Assembly (NCBI GenBank): GCA_031394335.1
Contig: JANMXS010000194.1
Location: 1-11,492, forward strand
Length of the DNA stretch: 11,492 nucleotides
Direction of reading: 5' to 3'
Source: UKL13-2 sp031394335
GTDB lineage: Bacteria; Pseudomonadota; Gammaproteobacteria; Burkholderiales; Usitatibacteraceae
Shown: positions 1 to 6,661 of the stretch, piece after piece
Position numbering within the stretch: position 1 is the first letter of the stretch
How the letters are laid out: every line of letters begins with the position of its first letter
The notes under the pieces: generated by a model
Seen by the model: only the letters and a program-made list of their open reading frames with translations
The model's database searches: none
Told to the model about the DNA's origin: nothing
Made by a program: the position numbers and the translations under genes

Positions 1-357
1 TTTGCCGAGGCTGACCGCGCCCACCGCCTTGAGCTTTGAAACTACGGTGGCATCGAACGGCGATACATAATTGGCAAGCATTTTCGAACCGGCCGTCGAG
101 CGCCAGCCACGCGTGACAAAAATATCCTTGTGCGCGATCGGGATGCCGGTCAACGCAGTGGCCTCGCCGCGCGCGATGCGCGCATCGGCGGCCACTGCTT
201 CGGCGTGCGTCAGATCACGATCGATTTGCAGAAATGCGTTGAGCTCGCCGGCGGCCTCGGCGCGCGCCAAAAAATCATCGGCAAGCTCGCGCGCCGAAAC
301 CTGTTTGGCGTCGAGCGCAGCACGCAGTGCGGTAATCGACTGGAATGCGAAGCTCAT
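1..357 (-). CDS. gatA: Aspartyl/glutamyl-tRNA amidotransferase subunit A, N-terminal part (partial)
   Basis: GatA is the amidase subunit of the GatCAB complex. It frees ammonia from glutamine, which is used to convert Glu-tRNA(Gln) and/or Asp-tRNA(Asn) to the amide form in the cytoplasm. Only the first 119 residues are in the window; the gene runs off the left edge. Reading the minus strand gives a start MSFAFQSITALRAAL and the beginning of the amidase-signature region, with GIPIAHKDIF (residues 71-80); K77 is the expected catalytic lysine of the Ser-cisSer-Lys triad, whose serines lie beyond the edge. The start ATG (357-355) overlaps the gatC stop in an ATGA arrangement, so translation is probably coupled and the two subunits made together. 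The protein start agrees well with the family, so I am confident of the identity. Confidence 0.95.
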   Translation of the reverse strand, partial: MSFAFQSITALRAALDAKQVSARELADDFLARAEAAGELNAFLQIDRDLTHAEAVAADARIARGEATALTGIPIAHKDIFVTRGWRSTAGSKMLANYVSPFDATVVSKLKAVGAVSLGK

Positions 358-653
358 TCAATTACCTTCGGCACCAGGAACAACCCATTCTCCTGCTGCG
401 GCGCATTGGCCATATTGGCGTCACGATGATCGGTTTCGGTGACCCGGTCATCACGCAGGCGCAGGCTCATTTCCTGTACCGTCGACAGCGGGTGCGAAAG
501 CGGTTCGATCCCGCCGGTGTCCACCGCCTGCAATTGCTCAACCAGCTTGAAAATATCGTTTAACTGGGCACAGGTGCGCTCGGCGTCAACGGCGGTCAGA
601 TCGATTCTCGCCAGTTGCGCGAGTCGATGGATATCCTCTGGGCTAAGTGACAT
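354..653 (-). CDS. gatC: Aspartyl/glutamyl-tRNA amidotransferase subunit C
   Basis: GatC is the small, non-catalytic subunit that wraps around GatA and GatB and stabilises the tRNA amidotransferase. The 99-residue product has the usual family length. It begins MSLSPEDIHRLAQLARIDLT, the typical N-terminal helix, has the conserved middle stretch ending in IEPLSHP (about residues 49-55), and ends in the family's LRDDRVTE ... NGLFLVPKVIE tail. It is the first gene of a gatC-gatA(-gatB) operon pointing away from mreB; gatB is expected beyond the left edge but is not seen. No clear Shine-Dalgarno motif precedes the ATG. Presence of GatCAB suggests that Gln-tRNA or Asn-tRNA is made by the indirect route (established role of the family; which tRNA is used cannot be read here). 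Confidence 0.95.
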   Translation of the reverse strand: MSLSPEDIHRLAQLARIDLTAVDAERTCAQLNDIFKLVEQLQAVDTGGIEPLSHPLSTVQEMSLRLRDDRVTETDHRDANMANAPQQENGLFLVPKVIE

Positions 654-715
654 AAAACGGGCTTTGAAAACAGACGATGGGGGAAAGGCGGGGGATTGAT
701 GTCGGCCTGAAGTCG

Positions 716-721
716 ATAATA
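716..721 (-). promoter_or_regulatory. Possible -10 box for gatCA
   Basis: On the minus strand this reads TATTAT, five of six matches to the sigma-70 -10 consensus, inside an AT-rich stretch about 60 bases upstream of the gatC ATG. No convincing -35 hexamer stands 16-18 bases further upstream, so this is a weak prediction based on one box and on the expected location. Confidence 0.3.
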
Positions 722-737
722 CAAAAAATCAACCTGA

Positions 738-774
738 AAAACCGGGGAAAATCCTCGTAAATCACCCTGGTTTT
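738..774. repeat. Imperfect inverted repeat, 10-base arms, 17-base loop
   Basis: The arms AAAACCGGGG (738-747) and CCCTGGTTTT (765-774) are complementary at nine of ten positions; the exception is a G opposite T, which would pair as G-U in plus-strand RNA. It lies just upstream of the putative gatC -10 box, covering its -35 zone, so it could be an operator. On the minus strand the second arm runs into five T residues, which also resembles a weak terminator. Function is not established. Confidence 0.35.
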
Positions 775-810
775 GCCACTATCGACATGCCTTTTGCTGA
801 CTCTGTGGAG

Positions 811-816
811 TATTAT
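811..816 (+). promoter_or_regulatory. Possible -10 box for the mre operon
   Basis: TATTAT matches five of six positions of the sigma-70 -10 consensus and sits in the only clearly AT-rich patch upstream of mreB. The best -35-like hexamer, TCGACA at 782-787, is 23 bases away, which is too far for a normal promoter, so an activator or another sigma element may be needed, or the call is wrong. A start near 823 would give a leader of about 140 nucleotides. Confidence 0.3.
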
Positions 817-831
817 AGGAGATTAGTGTGA

Positions 832-854
832 AAACTCCGGATTTACCGGGGTTT
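832..854 (+). other. Stem-loop in the putative mreB leader
   Basis: AAACTCCGG (832-840) can pair with CCGGGGTTT (846-854) over nine base pairs, one of them a G-U, closing a five-base ATTTA loop. The stem is compact and GC-rich at its tip. The sequence after it is CGGTCG, not a T run, so it is not an intrinsic terminator for mreB. If the promoter is near 811, this structure would lie within about ten nucleotides of the mRNA 5' end, a position typical of stabilising 5' hairpins. Confidence 0.4.
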
Positions 855-901
855 CGGTCGACAACTGGCCCCGCCAAACTTAAATCCCTGTACGCCACTG
901 C

Positions 902-916
902 GGTGACCTTGTCACC
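902..916. repeat. Perfect 6-base inverted repeat with 3-base spacer
   Basis: GGTGAC, CTT, GTCACC. It can form a tight RNA hairpin or serve as a dyad for a DNA-binding protein, 50 bases before the mreB start. No function can be assigned. Confidence 0.35.
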
Positions 917-924
917 AGCGGCGG

Positions 925-947
925 ATATGGCAACCGAATATGGCAAC
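925..947. repeat. Direct repeat ATATGGCAAC, 13-base period
   Basis: Two exact copies of ATATGGCAAC (925-934 and 938-947) are separated by CGA, directly before the ribosome-binding site of mreB. It may be a small tandem duplication or a pair of binding sites. I recognise no known motif. Confidence 0.45.
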
Positions 948-965
948 ACGATTTAGAAAGGCCAC

Positions 966-2012
<1,047 letters not shown>

Positions 2013-2027
2013 GCAGGCCGGTCTAGC

Positions 2028-2057
2028 TGCTGTGGCAGGCAGTGACGGGCCGCAGCA
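2028..2057 (+). other. Stem-loop 1 in the mreB-mreC gap
   Basis: TGCTGTGGC (2028-2036) pairs with GCCGCAGCA (2049-2057) over nine base pairs including one G-U, with a 12-base loop. It starts 15 bases after the mreB stop. There is no T run after it, so it is not a classical terminator; it could protect the mreB mRNA 3' end or mark a processing site. Confidence 0.4.
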
Positions 2058-2064
2058 ATAAGCC

Positions 2065-2088
2065 GCGAGGAAACATCGGTGCCCTCGC
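2065..2088 (+). other. Stem-loop 2 in the mreB-mreC gap
   Basis: GCGAGG (2065-2070) and CCTCGC (2083-2088) form a perfect six-base-pair stem with a 12-base loop, seven bases after stem-loop 1. It also lacks a T run. Six base pairs alone are weak evidence; the tandem placement between two genes that usually need different expression levels makes it worth noting. Confidence 0.3.
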
Positions 2089-2131
2089 AATTGGAGGCAG
2101 CAGCAACAACACGATAGGGTAAGACAGTCAG

Positions 2132-3082
2132 GTGTCGGCGTACTCAGAGCCTTTTTTTACTCGCGGGCCCAGTCCGTTAGCCCGGCTGACCTTCTTTTCC
2201 CTGGCCGCCATCGCGATCATGATCGCGGATCACCGTTTCCAGCTGCTGTCCGTCGTCCGTTTCGGCGTCTCCGCGGTACTCACCCCGGTCGAACAGACCT
2301 TGATGCTGCCCGGCGTTGCCGCGCGCGGGATCGGCGCGTATTTCTCCGAGCAGCAGCGCCTGGTGCTGGAGAATCGTGAATTGCGCAATCAGGTGCTGGA
2401 ACTGGCGGCACAAAGCCAGCAGGCGAAGCTGCTGCTGGCGGAAAAAAACTATGCCGACACCCTGGCGGATGCGAGCACCCGTTTTGGCGGGCGCGGTGTG
2501 CTCGCAGAAATTATTCGCGATGCACGCAACCCCTTCGCGCGCAAAATCATCATCAACAAGGGCACCACAAAAGGGCTGTCGGCGGGGCTGGCCGTAATCA
2601 CCGGCAGTGGCGTGGTCGGACAGATAACGACGGTCGGGCTGTTGTCGGCTGAAGTGACGCTGACCACCGAGAAAGATCAGTCGGAGCCGGTGATGGTGGT
2701 GCGCAATGGCCTGCGCGCGATCGCGGTGGGCACCGGACGTGAGGGCGCCATCGATGTGCCGTTCATTCCGCTGGGTGCGGATATCCGGATTGGCGATGCA
2801 CTGGTCACCTCCGGTATCGATGGCACCTACCCGGCGGGGCTCGCGGTCGCCACGGTAACGCAGGTGGAGAAGAATCCGGCCTTCCCGTTCGCCAAAGTCA
2901 GCGCGCAACCCGCCCTGGCGCCCGACCATCATCGCTTCATCATGGTACTGATGCGCGCTGAAAGGCAGGACTACCCGCGGCCCGATGTGCCCGGTACCGA
3001 CAAAAAGTCCGCCCCCGAGGCAGTCGCCCCGGCCGGTACCGCCAGTTCCGGAAAGCGCGATGCGCGCAAACCGCCGCGCTAA
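2132..3082 (+). CDS. mreC: Rod-shape-determining protein MreC
   Basis: MreC is a bitopic periplasmic scaffold that activates PBP2/RodA and links it to MreB and MreD. The product has 316 residues: a short cytoplasmic start with FFTRGPSPLARL, one membrane segment (about 18-36), a coiled coil (about 70-112, with EQQRLVLENRELRNQVLEL), the paired beta domains typical of MreC (about 120-275), and a proline/alanine-rich basic tail (280-316). The start codon is GTG; I chose it because the PFFTRGPSPLARL segment downstream is the conserved beginning of proteobacterial MreC and no ATG lies before the membrane segment. The Shine-Dalgarno candidate AGGG (2116-2119) is weak and rather distant, consistent with modest expression. 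Its end overlaps mreD by 23 bases if the mreD start proposed here is right. Confidence 0.96.
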   Translation: MSAYSEPFFTRGPSPLARLTFFSLAAIAIMIADHRFQLLSVVRFGVSAVLTPVEQTLMLPGVAARGIGAYFSEQQRLVLENRELRNQVLELAAQSQQAKLLLAEKNYADTLADASTRFGGRGVLAEIIRDARNPFARKIIINKGTTKGLSAGLAVITGSGVVGQITTVGLLSAEVTLTTEKDQSEPVMVVRNGLRAIAVGTGREGAIDVPFIPLGADIRIGDALVTSGIDGTYPAGLAVATVTQVEKNPAFPFAKVSAQPALAPDHHRFIMVLMRAERQDYPRPDVPGTDKKSAPEAVAPAGTASSGKRDARKPPR

Positions 3083-3623
3083 GCCTCAATCTGCCCACAT
3101 GGATCTCTCTCCCGCCTCCCGTACCGCAATGACGCTGCCCGCACCGCTCAGCCTTATCGTCGGCGCCATCGCGGTGGCCTTGCTGCTGAACCTGCTGCCC
3201 TGGAGCGGCTGGCCACTGCGCGCGCGTCCTGACTTCATGCTGGTGGTGCTGCTGTACTGGGCGGTGCACGAGCCACACAAGATCGGCCAGGGTTGGGGCT
3301 TCATGCTCGGCCTGGTGATGGACGTTACCGACAGCGTGCTGCTCGGCCAGCACGCTGCCGTGTATGTCGCGGCGCTGTTTTGCGTACAGTTGTTGCGGCT
3401 GCGCGTGTTGCAGCTGACCGTGTTCGAACAGGCGCTGCATATCGGCGCCATCCTGTTGGCTGCGCAAACCATCGCCATCCTGCTGAATCTTTCGCTGGGG
3501 CGCAATTTCCCGGGGGCGGCGATGCTGCTGGCGCCGGTACTCGGTGCGCTGTTGTGGCCGGCGGTAAATTTTTTCGCGACTTTGCCGCGCTTCCGCCGCC
3601 GTTTCGGCCGCTTGATCAGCTGA
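3060..3623 (+). CDS. mreD: Rod-shape-determining membrane protein MreD
   Basis: MreD is a small polytopic inner-membrane protein of the elongasome that works together with MreC. The 187-residue product has about six hydrophobic segments (roughly 30-47, 58-70, 76-90, 97-111, 122-143, 153-175) and family stretches RPDFMLVVLLYW (56-67) and GLVMDVTDSVLLGQHA (84-99). I chose ATG 3060 because CGGAAAG ending at 3055 is a good Shine-Dalgarno site four bases upstream; it overlaps mreC by 23 bases. The next in-frame ATGs (3099, 3129) have no such site but would give N-termini closer to those of related proteins, so the true start could be 3099. The stop TGA overlaps a mini-ORF (3623-3661) that leads to mrdA. 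Confidence 0.93.
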   Translation: MRANRRAKPQSAHMDLSPASRTAMTLPAPLSLIVGAIAVALLLNLLPWSGWPLRARPDFMLVVLLYWAVHEPHKIGQGWGFMLGLVMDVTDSVLLGQHAAVYVAALFCVQLLRLRVLQLTVFEQALHIGAILLAAQTIAILLNLSLGRNFPGAAMLLAPVLGALLWPAVNFFATLPRFRRRFGRLIS

Positions 3624-3661
3624 TGGCCGCTTTCGTACTTTTCGCACCGGCACAGCCATGA
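3623..3661 (+). CDS. Possible 12-codon coupling mini-ORF between mreD and mrdA
   Basis: An ATG at 3623 overlaps the mreD stop (TGATG), runs MAAFVLFAPAQP, and stops at TGA 3659-3661, which overlaps the mrdA start (ATGA). It therefore links the two genes with no untranslated base between them. The mrdA start has no evident Shine-Dalgarno motif, so ribosomes could reach it by two rounds of termination and re-initiation. The mini-ORF itself has no good ribosome-binding site and could be chance in GC-rich DNA; the peptide is unlikely to have its own function. Confidence 0.25.
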   Translation: MAAFVLFAPAQP

Positions 3662-5571
3662 TCGGCACCACCATCAAGAATCGTGAAGCGGAACTCAACC
3701 TGTTCCGTTCACGCGCGCTGGTTGCCGGACTGGCGATCCTGCTCGCGTTCACGATCCTCGCCGGTCGCATGGTCTATCTGCAGGTGATGAAGCACAGCTA
3801 TTACCACACGCTGGCCGAAGCCAATCGCATCTCGGTGCTGCCGGTGGTGCCTAATCGCGGCCTGATTCTGGACCGCAACAATGACGTGCTCGCCGCCAAC
3901 TATTCGGCCTACACACTGGAGGTCACGCCATCGCGCGTCGGCAATCTGGACAAGACGCTGGACGAACTGGCGCCGATCGTCGATATCCAGCCGCGCGACC
4001 GCCGCCGTTTCAAGCGCCTGCTCGAGGAGAGCAAAAACTTCGAATCCCTGCCGATCCGCAATCGCCTGACCGAGGAGGAGGTGGCGCGCTTTGCCGTCAA
4101 CCGCTATCGCTTCCCCGGCTTCGATATCCGCGCGCGCCTGTTCCGCAGCTATCCCTATGGCGATGTTGCCTCGCATGCGCTGGGCTATATCAGCCGCATC
4201 AACGACGCCGATGTCAAGCGCATCGAGGCCGCCGATCTCACCACCAATTACAAAGGCACCGACCATATCGGCAAGCTGGGCATCGAAGGCAGCTATGAAA
4301 ACGAGCTGCACGGCACCACCGGCTCCGAGCAGGTGGAAATCGACGCGGCCGGACGCGCGATTCGCTCGCTGGCAAAATCCGAGCCGATTGCCGGCAATAA
4401 CCTCACACTGACCATCGACATCAAATTGCAGAAAGTGGCCGAGCAGGTGCTGCAGGACCGGCGCGGCGCGCTGGTGGCGATCGACCCGTCCAGCGGCGAA
4501 ATTCTGGCACTGGTGTCCAAACCCGGTTTCGATCCCAGCCTGTTCGTCGACGGCATCGATCCGGCAAACTGGGACCTGCTCAACAACTCGCCGGACAAAC
4601 CGCTGCTGAACCGCGCGCTGCGCGGCGCCTATCCGCCGGGCTCCACCATCAAACCGTTCCTGGCACTGGCGGCGCTGGAGTCCGGCAAACGCACGCCGCA
4701 GCAATCAATTCGCGACCCGGGTTATTTTGCCTTGCCCGGTGTTTCGCATCGCTGGAACGATGACAGGCCGGGCGGTCACGGCGTGGTCGATATGTATAAA
4801 TCCATTGTCGATTCCTGCGACACCTATTACTACCAGCTGGCCTCGGAAACCGATATCGACAAGACCGCCGACTTTTTGCGGCTGCTGGGTTTCGGCGGCA
4901 AGACCGGTATCGACATCGATGGTGAAATGGAAGGCGTGCTGCCGTCGCGTGCCTGGAAGGAAAAACGCTTCGCCAAAGGCGCCAGCGATGCACGCAAATG
5001 GTATCTGGGCGACAGCATTTCCACCGGCATCGGCCAGGGTTACAACGCGTTCACGCCAATGCAGCTGGCGCATGCCATCGCCACCGTGGCCAATGGCGGC
5101 GTCTCGTTTCGTCCGCATCTGGTGAAGCACATTACCAACTCAACTACCGGGGTGATCAGGCTGGTCGAGCCTGAACGCACCACCGAGTTGTCGTTCAAGC
5201 CCGGCAATCTCGACATCATCCGCAATGCCCTGGCTGGCGTAACCAAGGAAGGCACCGGCGCGCGCGCCTTTGCCAATGCCGGCTATACCAGCGCCGGCAA
5301 GACCGGCACCGCCCAGGTCTATGGACTGAAGGGCGAAAAATACAAGGAACACCGCGTCGCCGAGCGACTGCGCGACCACGCCTGGTACATCGCCTATGCG
5401 CCGGTCGACAAGCCGACGATCGCGCTCGCCGTGTTGGTCGAAAACGGCGGCTTCGGCGCAGCCACTGCGGCGCCGGTGGCGCGCGCGGTGATCGATTACT
5501 ACCTGCTCGGCAAGCAGCCCGACGCAAAAAAAATCAAGGCCATTGAAAATGATCCTTCGGTCGACGATTAA
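3658..5571 (+). CDS. mrdA: Penicillin-binding protein 2, peptidoglycan D,D-transpeptidase
   Basis: PBP2 is the elongasome transpeptidase that crosslinks new side-wall peptidoglycan in the periplasm, paired with RodA and activated by MreC. The product has 637 residues, the usual size. It has one N-terminal membrane segment (about 20-40), the PBP dimer/pedestal domain starting at ANRISVLPVVPNRGLILDR (55-73), and the transpeptidase domain with catalytic S329-T-I-K332, second motif S386-C-D (D rather than N, as I recall for E. coli PBP2 with SAD), and K548-T-G. The start ATG is supported by the short charged cytoplasmic N-terminus and the overlap with the upstream mini-ORF; no obvious Shine-Dalgarno is present. 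Its last 23 bases overlap rodA, fitting coupled synthesis of the two partners. All catalytic residues are present. Confidence 0.97.
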   Translation: MIGTTIKNREAELNLFRSRALVAGLAILLAFTILAGRMVYLQVMKHSYYHTLAEANRISVLPVVPNRGLILDRNNDVLAANYSAYTLEVTPSRVGNLDKTLDELAPIVDIQPRDRRRFKRLLEESKNFESLPIRNRLTEEEVARFAVNRYRFPGFDIRARLFRSYPYGDVASHALGYISRINDADVKRIEAADLTTNYKGTDHIGKLGIEGSYENELHGTTGSEQVEIDAAGRAIRSLAKSEPIAGNNLTLTIDIKLQKVAEQVLQDRRGALVAIDPSSGEILALVSKPGFDPSLFVDGIDPANWDLLNNSPDKPLLNRALRGAYPPGSTIKPFLALAALESGKRTPQQSIRDPGYFALPGVSHRWNDDRPGGHGVVDMYKSIVDSCDTYYYQLASETDIDKTADFLRLLGFGGKTGIDIDGEMEGVLPSRAWKEKRFAKGASDARKWYLGDSISTGIGQGYNAFTPMQLAHAIATVANGGVSFRPHLVKHITNSTTGVIRLVEPERTTELSFKPGNLDIIRNALAGVTKEGTGARAFANAGYTSAGKTGTAQVYGLKGEKYKEHRVAERLRDHAWYIAYAPVDKPTIALAVLVENGGFGAATAAPVARAVIDYYLLGKQPDAKKIKAIENDPSVDD

Positions 5572-6661
5572 TCGCCTGTTCGATGCGCTGACGCGGCGGC
5601 TCGATGGTCCGCTGATGGTGGCGATCATGGTGCTGGCGGCGATTTCGGTCACGGTGGTTTTTTCCGCGTCCGGCGGCATCAGCTACGATCGCGCCATCGG
5701 TCAGTTGCGCAACTTCGGCGTGGCCCTGATCATCATGTGGGTCATCGCCAATATTCCGCCGCAGGCGCTGATGCGGCTCGCCATCCCGATCTATCTGGTC
5801 GGCCTGGCACTGCTGCTTGGCGTGGCCTTGTTCGGCGACATCCGCAATGGCGCGCGGCGCTGGCTCAACCTCGGCTTCGTCACCCTGCAGCCATCCGAGA
5901 TCATGAAAATCGGCATGCCGCTATTGCTCGCCTGGTACTTTCACCGCAAGGAAGAAGGACTCCAGTTCAGGGATTACATCGTTGCGATTCTGGTCCTGAT
6001 CCTGCCGACCGCACTGGTGGTGCGCCAGCCCGACCTCGGTACCGCAATCCTGATTTCCTCAGCCGGATGCTTCGTGATTTTTTTCGCCGGCCTGCCATGG
6101 AAAGTGCTGGTTGGCAGCGGCATTGCTGCCGCCGCCTCGCTACCGTTCCTGTGGAGCCATCTGCACGACTACCAGCAACAGCGCATCCTCACCCTGCTTG
6201 ATCCGATGCAGGACCCGCTGGGTGCCGGCTACCACATCATTCAATCGACCATCGCCATCGGTTCCGGGGGCGTATTCGGCAAGGGCTGGTTGAACGGCAG
6301 CCAGGCGCAACTCGACTTCATCCCGGAACGCTCCACCGATTTCATCCTCGCGGTGTTCGGTGAAGAATTCGGCCTGCTTGGCAACTTCCTGCTGCTGACG
6401 CTGTATCTCATCATCATCGGTCGCGGCCTGATGATCGCGATCAACGCCCCCACCACCTTCTCGCGCCTGCTGGCCGGCGCCATCACGCTGTCGTTTTTTA
6501 CGTACGCGTTCGTCAACATGGGGATGGTGACCGGGATTCTGCCGGTGGTTGGCGTGCCCTTGCCGCTGATGAGTTATGGCGGCACCGCGATCCTGTCGCT
6601 GTGTATCGGTTTTGGCATCCTGATGAGCATTTCGACGCACAAGCAACTGGTGTCGACCTGA
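5549..6661 (+). CDS. rodA: Peptidoglycan glycosyltransferase RodA
   Basis: RodA (also MrdB) is the SEDS-family enzyme that polymerises glycan strands from lipid II in the inner membrane, in complex with PBP2. The 370-residue product is hydrophobic with about ten membrane segments. SEDS landmarks are NGARRWLNLG (100-109), LQPSEIMK (113-120), VVRQPDLGTA (157-166), the extracellular DPLGAGYHIIQS (222-233), the PERSTDFI segment with the presumed catalytic D264, and VGVPLPLMSYGG (334-345). I prefer ATG 5549, which has AAGG (5536-5539) at a suitable distance; an upstream in-frame TTG (5543) would add two residues but sits too close to that site. It overlaps mrdA by 23 bases, and its TGA overlaps the first possible ATG of rlpA (TGATG). 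Confidence 0.97.
   Translation: MILRSTINRLFDALTRRLDGPLMVAIMVLAAISVTVVFSASGGISYDRAIGQLRNFGVALIIMWVIANIPPQALMRLAIPIYLVGLALLLGVALFGDIRNGARRWLNLGFVTLQPSEIMKIGMPLLLAWYFHRKEEGLQFRDYIVAILVLILPTALVVRQPDLGTAILISSAGCFVIFFAGLPWKVLVGSGIAAAASLPFLWSHLHDYQQQRILTLLDPMQDPLGAGYHIIQSTIAIGSGGVFGKGWLNGSQAQLDFIPERSTDFILAVFGEEFGLLGNFLLLTLYLIIIGRGLMIAINAPTTFSRLLAGAITLSFFTYAFVNMGMVTGILPVVGVPLPLMSYGGTAILSLCIGFGILMSISTHKQLVST

Larger units (their letters stand above)
654..965. promoter_or_regulatory. Divergent intergenic region between gatC and mreB
   Basis: This 312-base stretch holds no plausible gene. It is more AT-rich in its middle (about 715-820) than the flanking coding DNA, as expected for back-to-back promoters. 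It contains TATTAT boxes on both strands (716-721 minus, 811-816 plus), an imperfect inverted repeat (738-774), a leader-type hairpin (832-854), a short perfect inverted repeat (902-916) and a 13-base-period direct repeat (925-947), each listed separately. A G-rich patch (679-694) becomes C-rich in the gatC leader. Confidence 0.7.

Noticed and set aside
386..388. Aspartate in place of asparagine in the second transpeptidase motif of PBP2 (residues 386-388 of the protein, bases about 4813-4821)
   Set aside because: S-x-D at this place is normal for PBP2 proteins as I recall them (E. coli has SAD), so it is not a lost active-site residue. Coordinates given here are residue numbers of PBP2.
679..694. 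G-rich tracts that might form a G-quadruplex upstream of gatC
   Set aside because: Only two runs of five G and one GG are present close together; four adequate runs are not available for a stable quadruplex.
3709..4704. Minus-strand open frame of 331 codons opposite mrdA
   Set aside because: Antisense shadow of PBP2, with no family resemblance and no sensible upstream signals.
5543..5548. TTG start for rodA two codons upstream
   Set aside because: The nearby AAGG site is only three bases from this TTG but nine from ATG 5549, so the ATG fits better.
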